Assembly: GCA_037954325.1 (NCBI GenBank)
Contig: JBBMNZ010000013.1
Coordinates: forward strand, 10,040,501-10,104,500
From: Fistularia commersonii
Taxonomy: Eukaryota > Chordata > Actinopteri > Syngnathiformes > Fistulariidae
DNA: 64,000 bases
Reading direction: 5' to 3'
The notes beneath the pieces are model-generated. The model worked only from the letters and a program-made list of their open reading frames with translations. It did not search any database and was not told where the DNA came from. The first letter of the stretch is position 1. Each line of letters opens with the position of its first letter. Positions 32,301 through 44,400 of the stretch are shown in pieces. The position numbers and the translations under genes were made by a program.

Positions 32301-35300
32301 TATTCTGCTCAATGCTTTTTCGGGGATTGTAGCGACCATAAGCTGGGTTGGCCGCAGCTAGAATGGAGCAACGCGCATTGAGGGAGGTCATAATACCAGC
32401 CTTTGCTATAGAAATGGTCTGCTGCTCCATCACCTCATGAATCGCTGTGCGATCAGCATCAGCCATCTTGTCAAACTCATCAATGCAACAGACACCCAAA
32501 TCAGCAAGCACTAAGGCACCACCTTCCAAGGTCATTTCTCCAGTAAGGGGGTCCCGCATAACTGCGGCTGTCAGACCAACACCAGATGACCCACGGCCTG
32601 TTGTGTACTGACCTGAAAATAACATTGGACACACAACAGGGGCAAAATTAGACCTTCACAGGATTAGGTTCCAAATTGTCCCCAAAGCAAGGAATCATGT
32701 CTTCATTAGGAGTTCTCATATCAATTTACTTTGCTATTTCCTCTCCAACCTAACTCCACATCAGACACCCACACAAGTACACATATTGGTGATTTACCAT
32801 GTAAGGCCTGATGAAAAGAAAAGATTTAGCAGGATCTAAAATATGAAAAAAAAAAAAAAAAGTAGGTATTTAATTCCAACCAACAGAACCGGACTCACTA
32901 CGAGGAGCTAGGCGGTCAATGTAGGACAGAAGCTGGGACTTTGCAACTCCAGGGTCTCCCATCAGGCAGATGTTTATGTTGCCTAAAGGAACAAAAGAAA
33001 AGCATGAAGCAGCTTTTTAATGAGGACAGACAAACGTCACAAATATGCCTAACAACTTTCACAAGACAAGTCTATAATTTACACTTCGTGGTCATTAAAT
33101 GAAGGATTAACTTGACAATGATGACTGCTTACTTATGTTTATAGTTGATTTGCAGCTTGCCATTTTATGTGAGAAACTGGATAAATATTTCAAGTTGAAT
33201 TATATAAACTGTGAGGGGCCAAATCTCACCTCTAATTCTCATGCCTTTGGGAGCTTGTTTTACTCCCCCAACCAGAAGCAGGAGTAGAGCCTTCTTCACA
33301 TCCTCATGTCCATAGATCTCTGGGGCTATTGATCCAGCCAATTTTTCATAAAAGCCTTCCTCTACAAAAAGGACACAACCAAATTAACCTCTTGAAGACT
33401 AATTTAACCTGGTATCTCAGGTTTGAGCACGATATATATACCACCCACCACACAGCCTCATACCTGTGATGCTACGCAGCTCCTCATCACTCAGCTCTTC
33501 ACTGCCAAGCTCATCGTCATCAGTTTTGTTCATGAGCGTAATGTTGTGAGCTTCCATATAGGTCTCTGAGAGGAGACCCTAAGACAAACAAAAAATTAGC
33601 AGATAAATAAATATTCAGTGACACATAGCTTGCAGCTATTGTATATAAAAAATAAATAAATCGCTGACCTGGACAGCCTGCCGAAAGCCTGTGCGCAACA
33701 GTGGAAGGAAAATTCCTGTTATGGAGACATGGTCTCCGGGTTGGGCAAGACGGGTGTTTTCCCCACGGGCATACACAGACATGCTCCTTGGAATGTTCCC
33801 CACAGGCACCTGGTCACTCTGCGGCACATGGACACGACCAATGACACAATAGTCCACTTCCTGTAACCACTGCTGTTAAATGAGATTGTCAAGCTTACAT
33901 GTTCCTGAATGCGCAGCTCTTGGAATTTGACAAATTTTGAGCCTCTGGTCTGCAGGTAGAGTCGACCACCAGATTTGTTGGTGACACACTCTTGACTAGG
34001 ACACATGATGAGGGGCATAAAGGTGGGTGACTGTATCTGTAAGATAGGCAGAAGAACATGAAGGACGCCGACCCCACTGCATGACTCAAAATGCTTGCAT
34101 GAGTAAAACTTACAGGTTGATAGGTCTCTGCACCACACTGGTCACAGGTATATGTAGCGACAGCCATCATTGGTTTGACCTCAGTTGCTCTGGTGACAAT
34201 ACCTCTAACTGTTACCAGATGCCCGATGCTGTCAGCTCGTACATCACGAACCACCTTGGGTTTAGCAGTACTTGGAGGCTTGAAGTACATCTCGCTGTAG
34301 GAAAATCATTTTTTATGTAAAGAGGGAGTCTTGAGATAATGGCCAGATCTAATGACCAAAATTAAAGGCAATTTCACATAATTTTAGATATTAAAAGTAT
34401 AGGAATATCAGTATAAAATTCTGGACAGGCTTTAATTTAACATACAATCTCCTCATGAGTTCTGAAGGGTATTGGTTGCGTGCATCACGTGTGTCTGCAG
34501 GATCACGGGTCCTCTGTTCCATCATCAGTCTGTGCTCAATGTACACATCCAAAGAATCTTTGGCCACAATCTTAGCAGAGAAAGGGGGAGATTTTCCACC
34601 TTTCTCAGTTAGTATATAATGAAAGCATCAACACAAGGCATTCAATATTTCAGATTTTAAGTAATTTATACTGCTTTGCTATACACACAATATTGTATAC
34701 ATCTATCAAAATAGTGTGTCGGCTCCACCTACATCTCTTTCTTTATATTCTGGCAGCAACTCATAGACAGCATCTGCAAAGATGCCTGTGTAGCGCTTGG
34801 CATTCTCACAGATATTCTCAACCAGCTCAGGGTCTTCCTCTGCCACATCATCCAGGTCCACAAACAAGGCCACTTTCTCCCTGTGGGCAAGTGCCACCTG
34901 TGAACACAAATTGATGGGTGACTTAAATGCACACCTGTCTTGGAATACTGCACATTTTAAACAATAAAAAAGACCCACAAGTGATCAGCTAATTAGATGG
35001 GTATTTTACAAAGCAAATCATCTGTTCAATGTATTTTCAGGTCTATATTGCAGAAGATGTCATAAAAAGGGCTCATTCTGTCACAAGAGGGGATGGCAGA
35101 TACCAATAAATTGATTTAACAGATAGATTAAAAGGGGATTTAAAACACTAAAAGACAACTGGTTTCTTTCTTTCTTCTTGTTGAGCCACTTGGCACAAGT
35201 ATTCCAGTTTTAAACTTTTGTGTGATGTGAGTATGTGGAACATATTATCCCTAGTCACACTAGTCAAACAACAGGAAGACATTAGGTGGGACTTATACTT

Positions 35301-37281
35301 ACAAGTTGTGCTCCATATTTGAACTGCTTCTTCCCATTATCATCTTCTGTGTAAAACTCTTGAAGGAATCTTTTACATTTCTCTGTAAAAAGGTATAAAT
35401 AATTAGCCAAGCCCTTCACAGCACAGCCTAAATCTGGTAAGGCCATGTGGGGTGCTTGTTAGCATATCACATACAAATAAACTGTGGCCACTAACATTAC
35501 CCTTTAATTTGTTACTATTTAGGCCGTTTTGGTATTGAAATATATTGAAAGTGATGAACAAACCACTACCAGAGGGCCTACATTCAGAGGGCTAATTTGT
35601 TGTCCTACGACGGGCGCCTTTGTTGAGTAACATGGCATTCTGTGATCTCGATGAGTCACTACTGCCTTCAGTAGAGCACACTCTGCCCCTGATGTACTGT
35701 ACAAAGTGAAATGCAGTCGTAATGTAGCCACTAATAGTTTTGAGGGTGAAATAACTGGCGTTACGCAGCAAATAGCGTCACCATGAGATGTCAATACAGA
35801 GTCAGTGTCCATTTTTTTTTTTAAATTACCCTCTCTTCTTTAAAGACCCGTAACTGCAAAGAACGTTTCATTGCATCAAAGATGAAAGTAAACTATCTCA
35901 AGCGCGATAATGCAAGCATGCAACTTACTTTGCAATCGTTGTACAAAATGTGCCGCGCTGATTAGTTATTTCTGTGTTCAAGGATGTTTTTGTAAACAAA
36001 GCAGCACATGGCTTTTGTGCCTCGTCACTTTAAGATATCCCTCCGCGATTCTTCCGCTCTTAAAATTAGGGCTGACCATGTTCACGCCATGGCCAGCCAT
36101 CTTCCTACGTTAGCAGTGGTTAGCAAACTTATTTAGAAAATAAGCACTTTCTGTATTAATTTTCCTATTATCAAAACTTTGATGTGTCGGCGGCGTTTAA
36201 ATGCTCAACATTGTGGTCGTATGTAACGCATCCCGTCCCTGAAAGTCATTAGAAAGTTTTAAGGAAGTGTAATCAAAAACGTGATAGCTATAAACGTTGT
36301 TAGAAATAAAATGAACGATACAATTTTTGTTCCGAATACTTAAGACGAGGAACTACTTTACCACTAATATGTTGGATACTTTATCATGCTGTCTTTAAGT
36401 ACATATACACTCGTGGTCAATTTCTTGCACGTCCGTTAATTGTTAACAAAACACAAGACAATTGGACTAGCGACACACAAAACGCCAAGAGTTCGACATT
36501 TCAAAAACTAAACTGGATTGCTGGTGAGTAAACTCACCAGCCGGGATATCATACTGGAGCGCAAAATGATACAGTCTGTAACTCTTGGAAGCTAACGTAC
36601 ATGGCATTCACTAAGTGTGGCTAGCTAGTTGGTTAGCATGCTAACGCATCGTCGCAGTACCATCGGTCAGTGGACAGAAGATAGCGAGTTTAGCAAAGAA
36701 TGTTTTCTGATTTAGGGGTGCTACAACTAATATGACAATAATATTGTGACAACGTCAGAGTTTGATATATAGCCGTGTGACTAAGGAGGTGCAGACTACC
36801 TGTTAAAACCTACATAGAGCGAACAGGACATGTGCTTGGACGGTGGCGCCTGCTCCTTTGTTTCAGCACTCACTCATCCGGGTCACCGGATAGTCAAAGC
36901 CCATCGACAATGAGGCAGATGAGGTCAGTCAGCAATTCAAAAAGTAACGTACTTCTACTGCGACCAAGACTAAAACAACCCATGAACGACCTACAGTTAC
37001 CATAAACATTTTTACATATGGCATATTGTGTAGTTAAGATCATTTTGTGCATACAGGGATGCAACAAAATCGATTGAGTACTCGAGACCGGCGTCATTTG
37101 TACTGCACCATGAAAATGAAACATACGTTTGGTATGGATTGTCAAAAAAAGTGTACCGGGAATCTGTTTTATACTGTTTCCGAGGCGTTGGTTCAGCGAT
37201 GTGTGACAACCTGTTGCTACAATGCCGTTCGAGAAAGTGAATGGTTTTACCTTTCTCTGCTTCATAATCCTTTCGAGCCAT
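29338..37281 (-). CDS. mcm7: DNA replication licensing factor MCM7
   Basis: Subunit of the MCM2-7 hexameric replicative helicase (AAA+ ATPase), loaded at origins. Exons: 37251-37281, 35303-35382, 34733-34897, 34446-34570, 34114-34294, 33899-34036, 33669-33818, 33464-33578, 33230-33361, 32899-32982, 32135-32612, 31859-32027, 30018-30127, 29338-29563; 727 aa (human 719). The start MARKDYEAEK follows in-frame upstream codons without family similarity. Zinc ribbon cysteines are at 184, 187, 206 and 211. The Walker A is GDPGVAKS (381-388), Walker B IDEF (444-447), and the arginine finger motif SRFD is at 513-516. The C-terminal winged-helix segment ends RSRITFV. The 1.7-kb intron 30128-31858 hosts four microRNA hairpins on the same strand. 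E2F sites upstream suggest G1/S control. Confidence 0.99.
30250..30322 (-). ncRNA. mir25: microRNA mir-25 precursor
   Basis: On the minus strand the 3p arm (30257-30278) reads CATTGCACTTGTCTCGGTCT and onwards, identical to miR-25-3p. The 5p arm (30294-30316, AGGCGGAGACTTGGGCAATT) pairs with it across a short loop. Seed ATTGCAC. Last member of the mcm7-intron cluster in transcription order. Confidence 0.96.
30365..30415. repeat. poly-G / poly-A low-complexity tract
   Basis: A G run followed by two long A runs broken by single G bases, between the mir-25 and mir-19d hairpins. Simple sequence; likely length-variable. Confidence 0.8.
30464..30537 (-). ncRNA. mir19d: microRNA mir-19d precursor
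   Basis: The 3p arm (30466-30488, minus) reads TGTGCAAACCCATGCAAAAC and onwards, which I recall as fish miR-19d. Seed GTGCAAA. The 5p arm (30516-30536, GGCCAGCTTTGCTGGGTGGG) pairs with two mismatches and one bulge. Mammalian MCM7 clusters have no miR-19 member. Confidence 0.92.
31386..31452 (-). ncRNA. mir93: microRNA mir-93 precursor
   Basis: The 5p arm (31425-31447, minus) reads AAAAGTGCTGTTTGTGCAGG and onwards, the fish miR-93 form of the miR-17 seed family (AAAGTGC). The 3p arm (about 31392-31413, TACTGCAAAACCAGCACTTC) folds back on it. Confidence 0.95.
31600..31668 (-). ncRNA. microRNA mir-106b-like precursor (miR-17 family)
   Basis: The 5p arm (31638-31661, minus) reads TAAAGTGCTTACAGTGCAGA, with the miR-17 seed AAAGTGC and the GCAGAT ending of miR-106b. 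The 3p arm (about 31606-31627, CTACTGCAGTGTGAGCACTT) is complementary. First in the cluster, the place of mir-106b in human MCM7. Naming within the miR-17 family (106b versus 17/20) needs a database comparison. Confidence 0.9.
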
Positions 37282-37640
37282 GACTGTAGAGGTTATTCGC
37301 AAAATATATTTCTCAATTCAACTAACTTGAGCTTCAAATTTCCTTTAAAATCGACGGGTTAATCACTTCACTTTTCCCGGTGTCCGGTGTTGACGCTCCG
37401 AGAGGACGCTTCTCGCGGTCGTGTTGCAAGAAGTGGCGCGAGTCTGACGTCCCAAGCAGCCAATCGTGTTGTCTCTTTCGCCGCGAAGAGGCGGGCCTTC
37501 GTGATGGCGCGAAAGCTGCGGGTGAACTTACGTCACGTGACTCTACTGACTTCCGTCTTGTTTGTCAGTTATGGCGCGAAAAGCGATGATTGGACTTCAT
37601 TCTGCAGAGTGACCCGCTTATGAACTCGTGTCGGTAGCTA
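37282..37640 (-). promoter_or_regulatory. mcm7: mcm7 promoter with E2F sites
   Basis: GC-rich island upstream of the mcm7 start. Two perfect E2F elements GGCGCGAAA (TTTCGCGCC on minus) at 37506-37514 and 37573-37581, a related GGCGCGAG near 37435, a TTTCGCCGCG near 37478, and CCAAT boxes near 37460 and 37590. E2F control of MCM genes is established; here it is inferred from motifs. Confidence 0.7.
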
Positions 37641-38411
37641 CCGGTAAACAGCAGAATCTAAAGAATTCAACGCATAAATAACGAAAATACAACTTATGAC
37701 ATTTGTGTGTATTGAGTGCCCTTTATTTATCTTTCGTCTTCATGTACAGATACATTTTCGATTAAATGATGCCATGAATGTAGCGCCGACCAGGTTTTTG
37801 TTGGTGTTAAAGATACAGAAATAAAGGATAACAATTATTTTACTGGACAGACAAATGTTGAAATTTATGGTATGTCAACATTGAATATTGACTGAACGGA
37901 AAGGATTTTTCAGATTTTCAAATCACCATAACTATGGTGACCTTTCTGTATTATTCAGAAAACATTTCATCTGTAACAATTCATTTAAAAGAATTGGGAA
38001 ATTTCAGAAAATCAAGACAACTGGTGTTAGTTAAACCCAAATCAACACATAAACATCTATTAAAAATGTAAATCAACGAGTGCTTCTCAAAAACAAGATC
38101 CTTTTCACAACATTAAACCTGTAGAAAGAACAGAAGACTCAGGCTCTACATTTGACATTTTTGTCTGTTTCAAACAAATAATGAATGAGCAGCAAGTTTA
38201 AAAACTGGAGATCAAAAAGTGATTACTCCAGTTAGTACCTAGCAAAATACTTAACGGGAATGGATCTTACACTTTGGGTGAAGTCAACAAAAGGTAAACA
38301 TAACTGATGATGCTGCTGTTTATTAAACTTATGTTCTAAAACCATCTAACACAAAGTTCTGAAATGTACAAATAAACAAAAACTCATTCCCACGATACTG
38401 TGCTGCTGCTC
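37641..38411. other. Intergenic mcm7 / stag3 3' region
   Basis: Mostly AT-rich. The stag3 3'UTR is at the right end, with AATAAA on the minus strand at 38319-38324, 88 bp past its stop. Nothing else recognised. Confidence 0.6.
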
Positions 38412-41400
38412 TTAATCAAATAGTTCATCAAGGACACCGGCGGAACTGTAACGGGTGGAAGGCTGTGGATTAAAAAACAAAGAAAAAGAGCTATAAAATC
38501 AGTCACTTAATTCAGACAATTCTGTTGCATTAAAAACAATAACATTTTCTTCCAGTCTTGTGCTCTTGTTTGAATTGTGGCTCAGTGTCTTATCCTTGTA
38601 TTAAATATATAAATGAGCAGTGAAGAAATAACTTGGGCATTGAATAAAGGGTCCAAAGTAATTAATTTAATAAAATCTACATTGCTAGATTAATTGCATT
38701 GTGTGGGTGGTCGGTGGTCATGGAAATCTTCCAGATGACTGGACAACTGCAGCTAATATGATCAGGGAGATGGGTGCGTAGGAAAGTACTTTTTTTTTTC
38801 TCTGAAGGGAAAGTTGATAAGGAGACTGGGTGGAATGAGGAAGTGCAGGCATATATACAGGGAAAGAGATGAGCAAGAAGAAGTGGGACACTGTGAGGAC
38901 TGAAGAGGGCAGACATAAATACAGGAAGATGCAGCCTAAGGTGAAGGTGGAGGTGGCAAAGGTCAAACAACACACATATGATGACTAGTATGCTAGGTTG
39001 GACTGCAATGTGGGATACAGGTTGGAACAATAGATTGAAAGGATGTTAAGCAGATTTAGGTGATTATGGATAGAGCGAGACATGTATTGATAAGTGCTAA
39101 AAGAGTGATGGGAAGATGGAAAGAGTTCGTCAGCAATAGTGGGCAACTTCATGTCTATTAAGTGATGGGAGTATTTGCTTTAAGAATGCTGGTAGAGAAG
39201 TACAGCAAAGGCCAGAAGGAGTTGCATTTGCTTTGGTTTGCAGATGACTTGGTGATCTGTAGTTAGAAAAGGGCAGATATGCCATTGAGAGGAGAGGAAT
39301 AGAGGAATCAAGATCAGCCTCAACAAGACAAATTGTATGTGGGTGAATGAGAGACCCAAGTGGAACCGTCAGGCAACAGGAAGTGGAGAAAAAGGTGGAT
39401 GGTTTTAAGTACCAAGGGTCAACACAGTCCAGGGCAACAGCAAGTGTGGAAAAGGCGTGAAGAAATGAGAACATCAGTGGGATAGTACATGTTAGATGTT
39501 TTGGAGAGAAGGTCAGAGAGGTAAGACGGAGATGGTTTGGTCATGCACAGAGACGGGATAGTGAATATATTGGTAGAAGGATGCTGAGGTTGGTACTGCC
39601 AGAAGGGGGCCTAAAGGAAGACTAAAAAGAAGATTTTATCGATGAGGTGAAATGGGAAATGATATTAGTAGGTGTGAGAGAAGAGGATACAGAGGGTAGG
39701 TTGATTCACTGTGGTAACCCCTGAAGGGATCAGCCAAAAGAAAAAGATTTTTTTTTCATACCTGTGATTCTATTGAATCATTTAGATTCTTTGTATCTAA
39801 ACACTTGTTGAAAGTTTACTTGTAAATGTAGCTGCAATTTAAATAAAATTGGAAAGTGGAACTGAATTTTTATTCACATAGCTCGGGACATGGATTTATT
39901 ATGCTACAACTATTGAGTTTCCCAGATTTTGTGATATACTGACATCAAAGCTTGGGGTTTCTAATTCTTTTCGCATAGACACCAGACCTATAGTAAATGT
40001 AAATAGGTGTAATGGGCTCTGAAAAAAAAAAAAGCCAAATTCAGGAATATTTGTTTTACCAATGCATAAGAAGCATCAGGGTCACTTTCATAACCCTCAA
40101 TCTCTGCATCCTCTTCTTCTGCAATGTCATCCTCTATCAGTGAAAGTCTGAAACAAAGTAATTGATTAGTCAAAGGTCTTACTACCTTTCACTCAAAATG
40201 TAGGAAAAAATGTTGAAAATGTCTTTTGGAACAGATTGTCCACATGAATTACAAAGTAAAATGGGAATCCAGTTCATGCTGCTCTAATGCAGAGCTGCCT
40301 TTAATGGAGGGAGTCTGGCGTTGTTTGGTGGGCTTCACCCTTCGCATCTGTGACCTAAAAAGGATATGTTGTTAAATTAGCAGCTACAAAAGGCTATCCC
40401 TCTGAAGTCGAAAACCCATCAGTGGATTTGAAAATCGAGTATCTTAAATCAACAAAACTGTAACATTCATTGCCAGACACAAAGTATTGTCAAAGTTTAA
40501 ACTTTCCAAAGGTGCTTGAATTAACCACATCAATTAACCCACATGAGATACTGCATTTTAAGCTGGTGAGTGAGACAGAGAGGAAAAAAAAAAAACCATA
40601 TTGCCTTGAAGAAAATTCATCTGTAGACTCAAGTTCAGTGGAGCCAACAAAATCCTCTTTTGTTTTACTTTGTCCTGGTGCTGATGGTGTACTTAACCAT
40701 CTCTGAACAGTGGAGGTGAGGACAGGGTTGTGGATGCTGACTTCAGAACTGCTGTCTAACCTAGCTCCTCTGACGGTGCTGGACTCTGAGAAAATAAAGG
40801 ACAGAGATTACAGAATATTATTTCTTTATCCACATTGTATAGCAAACATTATAAACGTAACCTTAACAGGAGAAATGTATAAATGACTTATCTCAAATAC
40901 TCAATTCAGCGCTTTGTGTTGGTATTTAAAACTGGTTTCTAATCAATCTGTTGTCAATCTGTCTCTTTTCTTAAGTAACAGTCAATGTACTCACTAAAAG
41001 AAACATAAAAAGATGTGGCAATTTCTCTGCTTTATCATTTCAACTGTACATCATTGAATTTAGCATGCTGGTTGGGCAAAACATCGACAAATCTCAGTTT
41101 AAAAAAATACTGGTTAGAGTTAAAATTACAATTTTTTTGGTTACACATGACAGGAGCAACACCAATTCCTGAACTTATGGCATTCATTAAGACCAAAGAG
41201 AAGATTTCTGGACATAGTGAGATAGGACATGAAGGTAGTTGGTGTGAGAGAGGAGGATACAGAGAATAGGGTTAGACGGAAAAGGTTGATTCGCTGTGGC
41301 GACCCTCGAAGGGAAAAGCCAAGAGAAGAAGTGCATTCATTAAAAATACAGCTATGGCCAAGGACATACCAAGGACAGTGGTACATTTGCGTTTTGCTAC

Positions 41401-44400
41401 AGGGGTATCCAGTTTCATATGTTCAATTCCCTTCTCCTTTGTCTTAGTCCTGAAAGTGCGTTGGCCCTCCAGAGACTTCTGATACAGTTTGACTGGGGGC
41501 CAGGAGAGGGCAGCAGTTGCACATTCTGATTTCAGAAAATTAACCCTGAAAGGGAATGAAAGAGGGAGGATTAGATACAAGAAAACAGAACCTTTGTTTT
41601 GTGTTTAAATTGCTATTTTAATGGTCATTAAAACAGAAGTATGTGGACAATTTCCAAGTAATTTTGTGGATCATAGGCTTAGTATTAATCCAATGATTAC
41701 TGGATATCTGACTGGATATTACTGGATAGCAGACATAAAACAACGATCCATTTCATCATCAATGAAACATGGTGCACTTTGTGACAGAGGGTCAAGTTAT
41801 AAGTTCAGCTACTGTCACACTCAGTGGATAGGAGTAAAATCTGTTTAATTCAAAACAATTTAAACTCCTCACAAATATTGTCAGAATGTTGGCATTTGTT
41901 CCTTAAGCAGAGATTTCATTCAAAGAGGAAACAAGCATTTTTTAGAATTCCAAACACCTATCAACAGAGAGGAATAATGCTTAATCATCCTACAGACTCC
42001 ATTATATGTAATGGAGAGACCTTTAAAGTTCACTCCATGTCACATAAAGTTGACACTGTATTTGCTTGCTGCTGGTGACACTTGAATACACTTTTAATTC
42101 TAGAATGTATTCAAATATAGATATGATAATCAGAATGTGAGCTATGATATGTACTTTTATTTTTAAAAATTCAAGACAATGACTTTTGTCTTTGGCCATT
42201 TTTATAATTATCTGACAAAATATAACTTTGGTTTATGTCTTTATTTGGTAATCTTACTGACTAGGTTATACAGAGTTATGTGAGAGTGCTGCTCACAGCT
42301 GAGTACAGTCCTGCTGCAACAGCTTGAAACTGAACTCGCTGAGCACCTCCAAAAAGGACACGTTTGATGGCTGCTCTCCTCCTTGGGAGTCCCGGAAGGC
42401 AAAACGTATTCCGTCTCTAAGAGGACAAACAAAACTCGTGATTACAGTGTGAACAACTGCAACACATGTCAATAATAATTCAGCTGTTATGTTATGAAAT
42501 ATGGTTTCAAAGTTTATTAAATACTGCATAATGATCTGTACGTGTAAGGCACTGACATGTGCAAGGACATCAGGGGTTTACGGACACGATGGAGATCAGT
42601 ACCAAAGCTTGTGGCAAGTTTCTTGGCCAAATCTCTAATTTCACAAAGATCTTGCCTGCTGAGGTCCTCTGTCATCATCTCTGAGAAAAGCTGAATACAC
42701 AAGCATGATTCATTTTAATGCACATCGTGTTATATTTAAAAACTTGGATATTGTTAGAGTGACCTTGTACCAATCAAAGTCATTAACTAAGAATTACATA
42801 TTTAAGTCATCGTAATATGTCCAGTTATTGAGATAGTGGTAGTCAACGGTAATTTTGATAAAGTTTTTGGTAGCTGTTGTCTTTCACTGAAAATCTTTTT
42901 ATGTAATGTAGAAAATGCACAATTGTAACATGCGGCCCATGATTTGTCAGTCTTACACACCTGCTGTAGAGTCAGGCAGATGATCTTGGCACTCTGGACA
43001 GGACTGATGAGTTTAGTCTTGTTTATGGTCTCTTTAATTATATCACCAAAGTCTTTAAAATACTGGAGAAAAAAATATACAAGACGGATAAAACCTATGG
43101 TCTGATCATCTTTGCATCCCTGACAAGGACTTACGCTTTAGAACAATTCCACCCTGTAATTCACCATACTGCTTTTTTTTTTTTTTTTTTGAACACTTCC
43201 CTCTGACTAATTCTTATCACCTTATCGGTTCTGCGAAAAGATTCTCTCACATTCCCCATCTCTCCGATTCATCCTCTTGATTATCATAAAAAAACATTTT
43301 TCAGTATCTTTGCAGCTAAAAAGCAGTTCTGTTTAAACTGGCTCAGAGTGAATATGAATGTAATTTATGATGTACTGTGTGCACAAATCCCATTGCTGCA
43401 AGTGGACAGAAAAAAAAGAGATCTGTGTATTTTGACAGTTAGAAAATGGAAAAATGTACCAATTAGAAAACAGACTATACTTTGTGATAGTGCTTGAAGA
43501 CATCTGTGATGGCGGTGAGTTCCAGCACCCCATAGATGACCAGCTTACAGTAACCAGCAAGCTGGTTGCGCTTCCTTTGGTAAAGAATTATCTTCACTTC
43601 CTCCTCAGTCTCACCTAGGACATAGGAGAAACAAATAGCTATAAATACCATAATGAAAGATGTAGATTCTGGTTGAATTGGAAGAAATAAATGGGGACTT
43701 TGCTGAAGAGGCAGATTTTCAAAGCTTTTTCTTACTAAAACTTCATACTTCCCAACACATCATCACTGAGCATAATTTAAGGATCTTGTATGGGGTGGAT
43801 AAAGTCAATCTGTGTTATCCCTCTGACTACAGCACCCTTGGGCAATGAATTCAAATAGTGCTGAAATACCGTTGAGCTCAACATCTTCACTGTCAGTAAA
43901 GATGTAGTCGAGGACGAACGCTGCCATCTCTGAGTGCAGGGAATCAGAAGGAAAGTAGACCAACATTTGGAGAGAGGGTTCTGAACTGACAGAGTTCACG
44001 CTGTAGAACAGCAGCAAGTCACACAGCAGCTCAAATGCCTGTGGATGGATGTAAAACTTGTCTTAGGATCACAATTAAAACCTGACACTTGAGATTGATA
44101 ATTTATTCATCCATCAATCCATTATTTGCCGCTTGTCTTGTACTCAGGATTGCAGGAGATACTGGAGCCTATCCCAGTTGTCATTGGGCAAGAGTCAGGG
44201 TACACCCTGGAGTTGTCAGCATTAAATCACAGAGCCACATTTACAGACAGACAATCATTCACTCACTCATTTGGGGCAATTTTTCCTAATTTTCTTCCAA
44301 TTAACCTGCTGCATGGACTGTGGGAGGAAACCTAAGCAGACATGGGGAGAACATGCAAACTCTACACAGAAAGGTCCCCATGTCGGAATTAAACCAGGGT

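Noticed and set aside
33819..33860. An upstream in-frame acceptor in mcm7 that would add 14 residues (EVDYCVIGRVHVPQ).
   Set aside because: It would leave an intron of only 38 bp, too short for vertebrate splicing, and the family sequence continues straight from QEH to SDQVPV. The acceptor at 33819 gives an 80-bp intron.
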